From Aquisalimonas lutea (GTDB taxonomy: Bacteria; Pseudomonadota; Gammaproteobacteria; Nitrococcales; Aquisalimonadaceae): a stretch of 64,000 bases of DNA. Where the stretch lies: assembly GCF_030409225.1 (NCBI RefSeq), contig NZ_JAUFPK010000001.1, positions 988,191 to 1,052,190 on the forward strand, read 5' to 3'. Shown here piece after piece: positions 35,170 through 44,862 of the stretch. The notes below the pieces were generated by a model, which made no database searches, had not been told where the DNA came from, and worked only from the letters and a program-made list of their open reading frames with translations. Position 1 is the stretch's first letter; each line of letters begins with the position of its first letter. A program made the position numbers and the translations under genes.

Positions 35170-36462
35170 TCACGCGGCCTGCCCCAGGCGGAAGTCCAGC
35201 GCGTTCTCGACCTGATGGAACTTCGCCACGATGTCGTCCTCGTCCCTGCCGCCGATGAACACCAGCGCCAGGCAGAAGCTGTAGCTGTCCTGGTCCATGA
35301 GCGCGGACAGCCGGCCGCCCTCCTCGACCTGGACCTGGATGGTGGTGCCGGGCACCTGCCGCTCCACCCGGCGGATCTCGGCCTCGTCGGGGATGCGCTC
35401 CACCCGGGCGTCACCGTAGGTGCGAAGGAAGAACTTGCCGGCGACGGGGTAGGCGCCGTCGCCCTTGATGAAGCGCGGCTCACGGCCCAGCGCCAGGTCC
35501 ACGGCGACCTCGTGGCTGGACGTGCCGTCCACTTTCTCGAACAGGTCGCAGTGGGACTCCGAGATCCGCGTGTTGACCTCCAGCAGCCAGATGCGATCGC
35601 GCTCGGCGTCCCAGAAGAACTCCACGTTGAAGGGCATGTTGTCGTAGCCGATGTGGCTCAGGAACCGGCGCGTGATCGCCTCCATGCCCTCCAGGACCCG
35701 GGTGGGCAGGGCGGAGGGGTACTGGTAGCGGCCGAAGGTCGAGCGGTTGGCATGGCGCTTGGAGTCGATGGCGCCGTAGACATGGATGTTGCCGTTGAAG
35801 CCGTACCCCTCCAGCGTCACCTGGTGGCCGTCGATGATGCCCTCGGCGATGCAGTGGCCGCCGCCCACGCCCGCCACGTCCGGCGGCAGCTCCACCTGGT
35901 CCAGGAGGTAGTCGAACGGCTCCCGGAAGCGGCTGATCTCGGCGCGGATCCTGCGGATGCCGGCATGGAAGTCCTCGGGCCGGTCCACGCGGAAGCCCAG
36001 GTACGACGAGAAGGACTTGACCGGCTTGATCCAGAACGGGTAGCCGACTTCCTGCTCCAGCCGCTGCAGGGCCTGGTCGTCGAACGGGTCGAAGGCGGCG
36101 AAGGGGGGCGTGCTCTTCGGCGTGACCTTCGCCTGCTCCACCCGTGCCCAGTACTTGTGCTCGCAGGTGAGCACGGCCTCCAGGGACGCCGAGGGCAGGC
36201 CGAACTCCCGGGCCAGGATCGGCACGATGGTGCTCACCGGGAAGTCGATGTAGTGGATGATGCCGTCGACGGAGCCGGAGAACGCCCGCAGGCGCTGCCG
36301 GGCATGGTCGAGGATCTCCTGGATCGGGTAGTGCATGCGCTCCGTGAGCTCGGAGCGGTCCAGGAGCTTGTGGAACGTGATGCTCTCGCTGCCGCGAATG
36401 TTCTCCAGCTTGCGCCGGTTGAACTCGTTGAGACCGAAAACGAATACGTTGGTGTTGGCCAT
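35170..36462 (-). CDS. ATP-grasp domain protein of unknown substrate
   Basis: A 430-aa protein. It has an N-terminal Rossmann-like domain (NVFVFGLNEFNRRKLE) and an ATP-grasp fold with PFWIKPVKSFSSYLGFRV (ATP lysine region), LPPDVAGVGGGHCIAEG and a metal-binding FNVEFFWD...LLEVNTRIS segment with the Glu and Asn expected for Mg. ATP-grasp enzymes join a carboxylate to an amine or thiol. A C-terminal domain of about 100 residues follows. Start 36462 has GGGAGG at an 8-nt spacing. No peptide or carrier-protein partner is adjacent, so the substrate is unknown. Confidence 0.8.
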   Translation of the reverse strand: MANTNVFVFGLNEFNRRKLENIRGSESITFHKLLDRSELTERMHYPIQEILDHARQRLRAFSGSVDGIIHYIDFPVSTIVPILAREFGLPSASLEAVLTCEHKYWARVEQAKVTPKSTPPFAAFDPFDDQALQRLEQEVGYPFWIKPVKSFSSYLGFRVDRPEDFHAGIRRIRAEISRFREPFDYLLDQVELPPDVAGVGGGHCIAEGIIDGHQVTLEGYGFNGNIHVYGAIDSKRHANRSTFGRYQYPSALPTRVLEGMEAITRRFLSHIGYDNMPFNVEFFWDAERDRIWLLEVNTRISESHCDLFEKVDGTSSHEVAVDLALGREPRFIKGDGAYPVAGKFFLRTYGDARVERIPDEAEIRRVERQVPGTTIQVQVEEGGRLSALMDQDSYSFCLALVFIGGRDEDDIVAKFHQVENALDFRLGQAA

Positions 36463-36560
36463 GGTGGCCACCTCCCTGCAATCTTGTTCGGTTATTCAGG
36501 GAGATAAAGTCGCTCGCCGACGGAATCAAGGCCGTGCGGGCGCTGCCGCGTCACGGCGGG

Positions 36561-36589
36561 GTATCATCCCGCGGCGTTTCTGGTATAGT
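36561..36589 (+). promoter_or_regulatory. Weak candidate promoter of rhlE
   Basis: TATAGT at 36584-36589, with GTATCA 17 bp upstream at 36561-36566. The -35 match is poor. If used, the leader would be about 140 nt and contains a T-rich segment ending in TTTTTT near 36660. Long leaders are common for cold-induced DEAD-box helicase genes, but no specific element was identified. Confidence 0.35.
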
Positions 36590-36738
36590 CCGCAGCGTTG
36601 ATGCGCTCCGGTTCGCATCCGGCTTTCGTGGTTTTCCTTCCAGGGCCTACCCGAATTCGCTTTTTTCCAGCCTCAACCGGGTCCCGGACCAGCCGCGCCT
36701 GCGGCCGGCGGGTAGGCACCAACGGAGTTACCACATCC

Positions 36739-37986
36739 ATGTCTTTCAATGAACTCGGCCTCTCGGCCGCGCTGGTTCGTGCGGTCAGCGACCAGGGCTA
36801 CGACACCCCGACCCCCGTCCAGGCCCAGACCATCCCGGCCATCCTCCAGGGCGGCGACGTCATCGGCGTTGCCCAGACGGGCACCGGCAAGACCGCCGGC
36901 TTTACCCTGCCCATGCTGCACCGGCTGATGGACAGCCGCCCCGACGGCAAGGGGCGCCCGGTGCGGGCGCTGATCCTGACGCCGACCCGCGAGCTGGCGG
37001 CGCAGGTCCAGGAGAGCGTCAAGACCTACGGCAGCCACCTGCCGCTGAAGTCCGCGACCATCTTCGGGGGCGTCGGCATGCAGCCGCAGATCCAGACCCT
37101 GCGCCGCGGCGTGGATATCCTCGTGGCAACCCCGGGCCGGCTGCTGGATCACATGCGCCAGGGCACGGTGGACCTCTCCGGGGTGGAGACCCTGGTGCTG
37201 GACGAGGCCGACCGCATGCTGGACATGGGCTTCATCCACGACATCCGCAAGATCATCGCGGCCGTGCCGAAGCAGCGCCAGACCCTGCTGTTCTCCGCGA
37301 CGTTCTCCGACGAGATCAACAAGCTCGCCCAGGGCATGCTGCACTCGCCGACCCACGTGGAAGTCGAGCGCACCAGCAGCGCCGCCGAGATCGTCACCCA
37401 GACGGTGCATCCGGTCAGTCGCGGCGGCAAGCGCGAGCTGCTAAGCAACCTGATCCGCGAGGGCGACTGGCGCCAGGTGCTGGTGTTCACGCGCACCAAG
37501 CACGGCGCCGACCGCCTGGCCGGGCAGCTGGAAAAGGACGGTCTCGATTCCGCCGCCATCCACGGCAACAAGAGCCAGGGCGCGCGCACCAGGGCGCTCA
37601 GCCAGTTCAAGAAGGGCCGGGTGCGGGTGCTGGTGGCCACCGATATCGCGGCCCGGGGGCTGGATATCGACCAGCTGCCCCACGTGGTCAACTACGAGCT
37701 GCCCAACGTGGCGGAGGACTACGTCCACCGCATCGGCCGCACGGGCCGGGCGGGTCACGAGGGGCACGCGGTGTCGCTGGTGTGCGTGGACGAGCTGCAG
37801 CTGCTCAAGGGCATCGAGAAGCGTATTGCGCGCTCCATCGACAAGCGCGTCGTCGCCGGTTTCGAGCCGGATCCCTCGGAGAAGCCGGAGCCGCTGTTCA
37901 AGAAGCCTGCCGGCCGGCGGCCCGGCAACGGCAACGGGCGGGGTCAGCCCCGCGGGCGCCGCAGCGCGGGTGCCGGACGCGGCTGA
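36739..37986 (+). CDS. rhlE: DEAD-box RNA helicase (RhlE-like)
   Basis: A 415-aa helicase with Q motif ([10 protein letters not shown]), motif [15 protein letters not shown], Ia [13 protein letters not shown] as [17 protein letters not shown] as LFSATFS, and motif [15 protein letters not shown]. The basic, Gly/Arg-rich tail after residue 370 fits RhlE, which works in ribosome and RNA turnover. The start is fixed by MSFNELGLS. The 5' untranslated region may exceed 100 nt if the TATAGT at 36584-36589 is the -10 element. A strong terminator ends the gene. Confidence 0.92.
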   Translation: MSFNELGLSAALVRAVSDQGYDTPTPVQAQTIPAILQGGDVIGVAQTGTGKTAGFTLPMLHRLMDSRPDGKGRPVRALILTPTRELAAQVQESVKTYGSHLPLKSATIFGGVGMQPQIQTLRRGVDILVATPGRLLDHMRQGTVDLSGVETLVLDEADRMLDMGFIHDIRKIIAAVPKQRQTLLFSATFSDEINKLAQGMLHSPTHVEVERTSSAAEIVTQTVHPVSRGGKRELLSNLIREGDWRQVLVFTRTKHGADRLAGQLEKDGLDSAAIHGNKSQGARTRALSQFKKGRVRVLVATDIAARGLDIDQLPHVVNYELPNVAEDYVHRIGRTGRAGHEGHAVSLVCVDELQLLKGIEKRIARSIDKRVVAGFEPDPSEKPEPLFKKPAGRRPGNGNGRGQPRGRRSAGAGRG

Positions 37987-38008
37987 CGGGCATCGCCACC
38001 GCTTCACG

Positions 38009-38040
38009 AAAAAGCGCCCGGTCCCGACCGGGCGCTTTTT
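38009..38040. terminator. Bidirectional terminator between rhlE and the DUF4168 gene
   Basis: AAAAAGCGCCCGGT (38009-38022), loop CCCG, and ACCGGGCGCTTTTT (38027-38040). The 14-bp perfect arms end in five A and five T residues, so the hairpin works in both directions. It lies 22 bp after the rhlE stop and 55 bp from the convergent gene. Confidence 0.95.
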
Positions 38041-38095
38041 GCTTGTGGCCAGCGCGGGGGCGTGTCGACACGCCCCCGCGGGCGCGGTGCGGGGT

Positions 38096-38497
38096 CTACA
38101 GGTTCGCCGCCACGCGATCGAGGCGTTCCTCGACCTCGTCGTCGTTTTGGGCGAGATAGCCGATGGCGCGGTACGTTTCCACGTCGATGCCGGAGAACTG
38201 GATCGCCGTAGTCATGTCGGCCACGGCGTTGTCCCGCAGATCTGCGCGCTCCTCGGCGTCTTCCGCCTCCCGCATCATCTCCGCGTAGCTCGCGCGGATC
38301 GACTGAACCTGGCCGGCCGCATGGAGGAATGCCTCCAGGTCCGCATCGCTCAGATCGCTGCCGGAGATGTCGGCACTCCTCGCGACCTCGCTTTCGTAAA
38401 TGTCATCCTGCTGGGCGAGCACCCCCGTGCTCGCGGTCCCCAGGAACAGCCCCGCGGTCAGCGCCAGGGCCAGGTGCAGTGATGGCTTGTTGTGCAT
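38096..38497 (-). CDS. Secreted DUF4168 protein
   Basis: A 133-aa exported protein. Signal peptide MHNKPSLHLALALTAG... with cleavage after VLA-Q is followed by a helical DUF4168 domain: DLSDADLEAFLHAAGQVQSI near the start, and IGYLAQNDDEVEERL near the end. The family is periplasmic and of unknown function. Start 38497 follows GAGGAG. It is next to, and in the same direction as, the pbpG-like gene 88 bp upstream. Confidence 0.82.
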   Translation of the reverse strand: MHNKPSLHLALALTAGLFLGTASTGVLAQQDDIYESEVARSADISGSDLSDADLEAFLHAAGQVQSIRASYAEMMREAEDAEERADLRDNAVADMTTAIQFSGIDVETYRAIGYLAQNDDEVEERLDRVAANL

Positions 38498-38585
38498 CGT
38501 GTTGTTCTCCTCGTCTCGCAACGTACCCGCGGGCAACATGCCATGTTTGCGGCCACACGTCACGCGCGTCCGGAGCGGGGGAGCG

Positions 38586-39506
38586 TCAGGAGCCTTCCTG
38601 CTCGAGCCGCGCCGCCTCCTCCCGCTCGTAGCTGCGCGCCGCGGGGGCGACACTGCCGGCCTCGCCGGTGGTCAGCCAGCGCCGCGTGCGCCCGGCATCG
38701 CCCAGGGGACTGCGGGTGCCGCGGGAGTTGAGGAAAACCATGGCCACGGCCCGTCCCTTGATCTCCGTGACCATGGCCAGGCAGCGCCCCGCTTCGTCGA
38801 GATAGCCCGTCTTGCTCAGCATCACCGGCCACTGCGGATTGCTGATCAGCGCATTGGTATTGCCGTAGCCGAGGGTGTAGGGCGGGGAGCGGAAGCGCGC
38901 GCTATAGTACGACGTCGTGGACAGGCGCCGCAGGGCCTCGTGGCGGTAGGCGGCGCGGACCAGGGTCAGTACGTCGGCGGCGCTGGAACGGTTGTCCGGG
39001 GAAAGCCCGCTGGGGTCGACGAAGTGCGTGGCCGACATGCCCAGCTCGCGGGCCTTGTCGTTCATGGCGCCGATGAAGGCCTCACGCCCGCCCGGGTAGT
39101 GACTGGCGACCACGTGGGCGGCGAGGTTCTCCGAGGACATCAGCGCCAGGCGCAGCAGGTTCTCCCGGGTGAGCTCGGAGCCGATGCGGATCCGGGAGTA
39201 GGCGTTGTTCTCGGCTTCCTGCGTGCGCTCGACGACGGTCAGCCACTCGTCCAGTGCCTGCCCGGCGTCCATGACCACCAGGGCGGTCATCAGCTTGGTC
39301 AGCGACGCGATGGGGACCGCCGTGTTCGCCCGTTTCGCGAGCCAGGTCCCGTCGCTGTCGACGGGCCCCACGGCAGCGTGCACGGAGGCCAGTTGCGGCG
39401 GATTGCCGCGGGCCTCGGGCACCGGAAGAGCAGCGGGTTGCGCGGCGTGCGCAGGTGCGGCAATGAGCAACGTGACGACAAGGAGTGGCACGATGAGCCG
39501 GGGCAT
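38586..39506 (-). CDS. pbpG: D-alanyl-D-alanine endopeptidase (PBP7-like)
   Basis: A 306-aa periplasmic penicillin-binding protein of the S11 family. A signal peptide ends at APAHA. The active-site motifs are intact: SLTK (Ser68/Lys71), SSEN, and KTG in LSKTGYLDEAG. There is no C-terminal amphipathic anchor like that of PBP5, so a PBP7/8-type endopeptidase cutting cross-links is the better call. ATG 39506 is preceded by GGAAGGA. The C-terminus is charged. Confidence 0.9.
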   Translation of the reverse strand: MPRLIVPLLVVTLLIAAPAHAAQPAALPVPEARGNPPQLASVHAAVGPVDSDGTWLAKRANTAVPIASLTKLMTALVVMDAGQALDEWLTVVERTQEAENNAYSRIRIGSELTRENLLRLALMSSENLAAHVVASHYPGGREAFIGAMNDKARELGMSATHFVDPSGLSPDNRSSAADVLTLVRAAYRHEALRRLSTTSYYSARFRSPPYTLGYGNTNALISNPQWPVMLSKTGYLDEAGRCLAMVTEIKGRAVAMVFLNSRGTRSPLGDAGRTRRWLTTGEAGSVAPAARSYEREEAARLEQEGS

Positions 39507-39909
39507 TGTTCCTTCCATTCGGCCGGGGATGAATCCGCCTTATTCAGCGGCAACGCCGCAAGCCCGTCAAGTACATGGTCGCCACCGCGGCGCGGGATCG
39601 GGCGGCTCGCGGTCGCCGGATCGGCGGGTTGCCGCGGGCACCCTTGCAACAGACGTCCGGGCCTATACATACTAGGGCTGGCTGGCACTTCCCGCGATAG
39701 CGAAGCGACACACCGCACTGCGGGAACACGGCCCCGGCCCTTCGGGCCGTGCCCGCCATCGCGCCGGGCAGCGTCGCACGCCGCTCATCCGGGCTCGTCT
39801 GGACTCCGCTCCTCGCGCCTTGCCTCGCGCGATTGCGGGTGGCAACGCCGCGCCGGGAGGCCGTCGACAGGCCCTTGAGGTATTCTGGAACAGGAGGATA
39901 TCAGCACCC
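39507..39909. other. Intergenic region between pbpG and clcA
   Basis: A divergent gap of 403 bp with no convincing gene. It holds a possible sigma-70 promoter toward clcA, TTGCAA (39644-39649) and CATACT (39668-39673) with an 18-bp spacer. A short GGCCC-TTC-GGGCC hairpin lies near 39735. Nothing else was recognised. Confidence 0.4.
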
Positions 39910-41742
39910 GTGTCCCGCAACGGATCGCAGAGCGACGGTGACGACGACGACCACGAATTCGGCCACGTGTTCCGCCCGCCTACCGGGCCCCTGGCACAAG
40001 AGGACAAGCCGCTCCCGGTGTACGCCATGTTCCTGCTGGCCCTGGCCGTTGGCGTGTTCGGCGGCTTCGGTGCCATCGCCTTCCGATCCATCATTGCGCT
40101 GTTCCACAACATCTTCTTCTACGGCCAGTTCGCGCTGACGTACGATCCGGACGCCCACATCGAGCCGAGCCCGCTGGGCGCGCTGGTGATCCTGGTACCG
40201 GTGGCCGGCGCCGTCGCGGTGACTTGGATCACCCGCACCATGGCGCCCGAGGCCCGGGGGCACGGGGTCCCCGAGGTGCTCGGCGCGATCTATCACCGAC
40301 GGGGTCACATCAGCCCCGTGGTCGTTCTCGCCAAGTCGCTGGCATCCGCGATCTCGGTGGGTACCGGCGGTTCCGTGGGGCGCGAGGGGCCCATCATCCA
40401 GATCGGCTCGGCGTTCGGATCGACGCTGGGTCAGCTGACGCGCATGCCGACCCGCCAGCGGATCACGCTCATCGGCGCCGGCGCCGCCGCCGGCATCGCG
40501 GCCACGTTCAACGCACCCATCGGGGGGCTGGCCTTCGCCATCGAGCTGCTGCTGGTGTCGATCAGTGCGCACACCGTGGCGCTGGTCGCCATGGCCACGG
40601 TGATGGCGACCTATATCGGCCGGCTGTACAGCGGGCTGTCGCCGTCGTTCGACGTGCCCCGGATCGCCCATTTCGCGGACCATCTCGTGAACCTGTACAC
40701 CCTGGCGCTGTGCGTGCCGTTCGGGCTCCTCGTGGGGGGTGCGTCGACGCTGTTCATCCGCAGTCTGTACTGGATGGAGGACGGGTTCCGCCGGAGTTTC
40801 ACCAACGAGTACCTGCGGCACGTGTGCGGGATGCTCGCGGTGGGCGTGCTCATGTACGCCATGCTGCGCCTGCTGGGCAACTACTACGTCGCCGGCGTCG
40901 GCTATGCCACCATCATGGACGTCCTGCGCGGCGCCCTCGCCGACCCGATGCTGCTGGTGGCGCTGTTCGCCGCCAAGCTCCTGGCGACCACGCTGACCCT
41001 GGGCTCCGGTGCCTCGGGCGGGGTCTTCTCGCCGTCGCTGTTCCTCGGCGCCACCCTGGGCGGGGCGTTCGGCGGTTTCTTCGCCTGGGTTTTCCCGGGG
41101 ACCGGAATCGAGCCGGTGGTTTTCGCCGTCGCCGGCATGGCCGGCATGGTCAGCGGCACCACCGGTGCCGTGCTCACCGCGATCACCATGCTCGTGGAGC
41201 AGACCCGGGACTACAGCGCCATATTGCCCATTATCACCACGGTGGCGCTGGCGTGCGTGGTGCGCGTGTGGCTGACCCCGGAGAGCATCTACACCCTGAA
41301 GCTCGCGCGCCGCGGCACGGCGGTGCCCCAGGGGCTGGAGTCGCCGGTGTCCAGCGGCAAGAAGGCCGAGGATATGATGTCGACGGATTTCCAGGTGGTG
41401 GACGTCAGCGAGCTCCGGGACTGGCAGCTGGCGTATCGTCCCGGCGAGGGGCCGCGCTACACGGTGGTCGCGGACAACGACCGCATTATCGGCATCGCCC
41501 GCCCGGAGCTGGTCTACCTCCTGCGCGACATCGATCCGGACGCCGTGATCGACCGCAACGTCTTCTCCGCCACGGGGGATACGCGCTGGCCCGTGATCAT
41601 GCGCGGGCTGCGCATCAAGGATGCGGATGTCGCGCTGGTGACCGCCCGGCGCCACTCGCACCGCCGCGAGGACCTCATCGGCGTGCTTACGTCGCGGGAA
41701 GTGGCGCGGGCGGCCGGGGACAGCGCCGAGTTGCTGGAATAG
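39910..41742 (+). CDS. clcA: ClC-type chloride transporter with C-terminal extension
   Basis: A 610-aa ClC protein. The selectivity-filter segments are GHGVPEV (variant of GSGIP), GREGPIIQ with the gating Glu159, and GGVFSPSL. About 18 helices end near residue 460. A cytoplasmic region of about 140 residues follows and probably holds CBS-like folds. Keeping the gating Glu suggests a chloride/proton exchanger. The start is GTG 39910; AGGAGG lies 12 nt upstream, a long but usable distance. A second ClC gene follows 129 bp downstream. Confidence 0.88.
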   Translation: MSRNGSQSDGDDDDHEFGHVFRPPTGPLAQEDKPLPVYAMFLLALAVGVFGGFGAIAFRSIIALFHNIFFYGQFALTYDPDAHIEPSPLGALVILVPVAGAVAVTWITRTMAPEARGHGVPEVLGAIYHRRGHISPVVVLAKSLASAISVGTGGSVGREGPIIQIGSAFGSTLGQLTRMPTRQRITLIGAGAAAGIAATFNAPIGGLAFAIELLLVSISAHTVALVAMATVMATYIGRLYSGLSPSFDVPRIAHFADHLVNLYTLALCVPFGLLVGGASTLFIRSLYWMEDGFRRSFTNEYLRHVCGMLAVGVLMYAMLRLLGNYYVAGVGYATIMDVLRGALADPMLLVALFAAKLLATTLTLGSGASGGVFSPSLFLGATLGGAFGGFFAWVFPGTGIEPVVFAVAGMAGMVSGTTGAVLTAITMLVEQTRDYSAILPIITTVALACVVRVWLTPESIYTLKLARRGTAVPQGLESPVSSGKKAEDMMSTDFQVVDVSELRDWQLAYRPGEGPRYTVVADNDRIIGIARPELVYLLRDIDPDAVIDRNVFSATGDTRWPVIMRGLRIKDADVALVTARRHSHRREDLIGVLTSREVARAAGDSAELLE

Positions 41743-41871
41743 CGCCACCGGCGGCCGCGCCGTCGGTGGCCGTTCCCGGTCTGTTCTGATCACTGCTACG
41801 ATGCGGGTTACCGGCACACCGGACGAAACAAGAAGACGCAATCAAAAGCTCGTCGGGCGACGCGGGGGCAC

Positions 41872-43632
41872 ATGGCGTACCTGGATGATTCTCCCTCGCC
41901 GCATGTCATGGGATCGATCTCGTCGGTTCTGCTGCTGGCACTGCTGGGTGCCGCCGTGGGCGGCGTTGCCTCGCTGCTTTCCCTGGGGTTCGTCTGGGTC
42001 GTGCACTGGCTCAACGACGTATTCCTCATCTCGCCGCGCAGCCGGATGCTGTTCCGTCCCGCGGACTGGCTCATGGTGGTGACCATCGCCGTACCCGCCG
42101 TCGGCGGGTTGATCGTCGGCGTGCTGCACCGGTTCATCCCCGAGCGCCGGCCCCACTCACCGGCGGACGTGATCACCGCGGTGCAGACCCGCCGCGGCCG
42201 CCTGCCGGCCCGCGCCGGGATCCTGTCGGCCTGCAGCGGGCTCGTCTCCCTGGGCTGCGGGGCGTCGGTCGGTCAGTACGGCCCTCTGGTCCACATGGGG
42301 GCGAGCTTCGGCTCCCTGTTCGCGCGCTTCCTGCAGGCCGGGCGCTCAGCCGACAACATCGCCATCGCGGCCGGCGTGGCGGCGGTGATCGCCACCGCCT
42401 TCAATGCCCCCCTGGCCGGCATCGTGTTCGCCCACGAAGTCGTGCTCAGGCATTACGCCCTGCGGGCGTTCGCGCCCGTGGCGGCGGCCGGGATCATGGG
42501 CCACGTCCTTGCGGATGCCGTGCTGGAGCGCGATGCCCTGTTCCACGTGGCGGAGACCGGGGTGCCCCATGTCTGGGAGTTCGGCGCCTTCCTGGTCATC
42601 GGCGCGCTGGGGGCCGTGGTCGCCGGCGCCTACATCCACGCGATCCTGGGAGCAGGGCGCCTGGCGCGACGGCTGCCCGTGCCCGCCCTCGTGCGTCCGG
42701 CCGTGGCGGGCGCAGCGCTGGGCGTCGCCGCCCTGTGGGTGCCCGACATTCTCGGCATGGGCCAGGAAACCCTGCGCCTGGCCACCATTGCGGGCGCCTT
42801 CAGCGGGCCCGAGCTGGTGCTGGTCCTGGTGCTGAAGGTGCTGGCCACGGCGCTGTGCATCGGCATGGGGTTCGGCGGCGGCGTGTTCAGCCCGGCGCTG
42901 GTGGTGGGCACCCTGTTCGGGGCGCTCTGCGGCACGGTCATCGGCCTGGTTACCGATGGCCAGGGGGCCACGCTGGCGGTGTACGCGATCTGCGGCATGG
43001 TCGCCGTCACGGCCCCGGTAATCGGGGCCCCCATCACCAGCCTGCTCATCGTCTTCGAGCTCACCGGCAACTACGTCCTCGCCATGGCGGCCATGGCGAG
43101 CATCGCGCTGGCGAACCCCATCGGCGCGCAGCTGTTCGGCCGCTCCCTTTTCGACATCCAGATGCGCAACAACGGGCTGGATCTGTCCGCCGGGCGCAGC
43201 CGGGCCATGCTGCAGGATCTGGGGATCGCGCCTCATCTATCGCATCATTGCGTTGTCCTGGCGCCGGAGACGCCGCTGGCGGAGGCGGTGACGCGGATGA
43301 GCCATGCCGGTCACGGCGAGGGCTACCTGGTGGACGGCGGCCAGCGCTACTGCGGCACGGTCACGCTGGCGCGGCTGACGGCGGCATCCGAGGACGGCGC
43401 CGCCGAGCGCCCGGTGCGCGAGTACATCGACCCCGACCGCCCGCTGCTGCCCCGGGATGCCTCCGTCTGGGACGCCATGGGCGAGCTGCAGCAGTTCGCC
43501 GGCGAGGCCATCGCGGTTGTCGAGGACACGGCGTCCCGGCGTTTCCTCGGGGTGATCTACGAGGCGGCACTGACGCGTGCCTACATGGAGAAGACGGAAG
43601 AGCTGCGGCGTGAGGAGCATGGTTCGGGATAG
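41872..43632 (+). CDS. ClC family protein lacking the gating glutamate, with CBS domains
   Basis: A 586-aa ClC protein. The motif usually GREGP reads GQYGPLVH, so Tyr136 replaces the gating glutamate. GGVFSPAL is kept, but no GSGIP is seen in the early loop. About 430 residues of membrane helices are followed by a CBS pair (HHCVVLAPETPLAEAVTRM...). Without the external glutamate, proton coupling is normally lost, so a passive channel or an altered exchanger is plausible. It shares little sequence with the preceding ClC. Its end overlaps the solute-binding gene by 14 bp. Confidence 0.85.
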   Translation: MAYLDDSPSPHVMGSISSVLLLALLGAAVGGVASLLSLGFVWVVHWLNDVFLISPRSRMLFRPADWLMVVTIAVPAVGGLIVGVLHRFIPERRPHSPADVITAVQTRRGRLPARAGILSACSGLVSLGCGASVGQYGPLVHMGASFGSLFARFLQAGRSADNIAIAAGVAAVIATAFNAPLAGIVFAHEVVLRHYALRAFAPVAAAGIMGHVLADAVLERDALFHVAETGVPHVWEFGAFLVIGALGAVVAGAYIHAILGAGRLARRLPVPALVRPAVAGAALGVAALWVPDILGMGQETLRLATIAGAFSGPELVLVLVLKVLATALCIGMGFGGGVFSPALVVGTLFGALCGTVIGLVTDGQGATLAVYAICGMVAVTAPVIGAPITSLLIVFELTGNYVLAMAAMASIALANPIGAQLFGRSLFDIQMRNNGLDLSAGRSRAMLQDLGIAPHLSHHCVVLAPETPLAEAVTRMSHAGHGEGYLVDGGQRYCGTVTLARLTAASEDGAAERPVREYIDPDRPLLPRDASVWDAMGELQQFAGEAIAVVEDTASRRFLGVIYEAALTRAYMEKTEELRREEHGSG

Positions 43633-44800
43633 GCGATGGCTTCGGCGGGCGCGGTGGGTACCGGGCCAGGGTGTGCTCGGCGCGGTGCGCGCGTGCGTTT
43701 CCGGTCTGCTGCTGACGGCGATGCCCGCGGAAGCGGAGGAGGAGCGCTCGATCACCGTGCTCAGCTGGGGCGGTGCCTACGAGGAGGCCCAGCGTGAGAC
43801 GTGGTTCGATCCGTTCACGGAGGCCACCGGCATCGAGGTGCGGGTGGAGCGCTACAGCGGCGGGCTCCGGGAGCTTCGCAGCGAGGCCGACAGCGAGCAC
43901 GCGCCGTGGGACGTGGTGGATCTCACCATGAGCGACGCCCTGGCGGCGTGCGAGGAGGGCCTGATCCAGCGCCTGGATCCCGGGATGCTCCGGCCGGGCC
44001 CGGAAGGGACGCCGCCGCGCCGGGACTTCCTGGACGGGGCGCTGACCGAGTGCGCCATCGCGCATACGGTGTTCGCCACCGTGGTGGCCTACGACCGCAC
44101 GGCCTTCCCCGGCCGGCGCCCCACCGCCATCGGCGACCTGTTCGATCGGGAACGCTTCCCGGGACCGCGGGCCTTGCAGCGGGCGCCGACGGCCAACCTG
44201 GAGTGGGCGCTGCTGTCCTACAACGTCCCCCTGGAAGAGCTCTATGAGCTGCTCAGTACCCGCAGAGGCCTGCGGCTCGCCTTCCGGCGGCTGGCGAGCC
44301 TCGGTGATGCGGTGCGCTGGTGGGACGCGCCCGAGGAGCCGGCGCGCCTTCTCGCCGACGGCGAGGTGGTGATGGCCTCCGGCTACAACGGCCGTTTCTT
44401 CGATGTCATGGTCAACGAGGACGCCCCCATCGAGATTCTCTGGGATGCCCAGATCCGCGAGTTCGAAACCTGGGCGATCCCGCGGAACGCGGAGCACCCG
44501 GACGCCGCCCGTGCGTTCATCCGGTTCGCCACCCGCAGCGATCGCCTGGCGGCATTCGCCCGTCATCTGCCCTATGGTCCGGCAAGGCATTCGGCTGCGG
44601 AGCAGGTGACCACGCATGCGACGACGGGAATCGACATGCGCCTGCATATCCCGACGCATCCGCTCAACTCCCGGCGAGCCGTACGCAAGGACGAGAGCTG
44701 GTACGCCAGCGTGCACGACCGCATCAACGAGCGCTTCAACGCCTGGCTTGCGGAGTGGAAGGAACGGACCGCGGAGGCGGCGTCGGAATCGGCGGAGTAG
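43619..44800 (+). CDS. Extracellular solute-binding protein, polyamine/iron type, without its own permease
   Basis: A 393-aa periplasmic protein resembling the PotD/PotF family: ITVLSWGGAYEEAQRETWFDPFTEATGIEV at the N-terminus of the mature protein, WDVVDLTMSDALAACEEGLIQ, and MASGYNGRFF. A signal peptide ends near AMPAEA. Start 43619 lies inside the end of the ClC gene. No ABC ATPase or permease is adjacent, so it may serve a transporter encoded elsewhere. The fold is clear; the ligand is not. Confidence 0.82.
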   Translation: MVRDRRWLRRARWVPGQGVLGAVRACVSGLLLTAMPAEAEEERSITVLSWGGAYEEAQRETWFDPFTEATGIEVRVERYSGGLRELRSEADSEHAPWDVVDLTMSDALAACEEGLIQRLDPGMLRPGPEGTPPRRDFLDGALTECAIAHTVFATVVAYDRTAFPGRRPTAIGDLFDRERFPGPRALQRAPTANLEWALLSYNVPLEELYELLSTRRGLRLAFRRLASLGDAVRWWDAPEEPARLLADGEVVMASGYNGRFFDVMVNEDAPIEILWDAQIREFETWAIPRNAEHPDAARAFIRFATRSDRLAAFARHLPYGPARHSAAEQVTTHATTGIDMRLHIPTHPLNSRRAVRKDESWYASVHDRINERFNAWLAEWKERTAEAASESAE

Positions 44801-44862
44801 GGTGGTTTTCGCGGCGGTCTCCCGCATACTGGTTTTTTCACGCAGGCAAGGTGACAAGAAAG

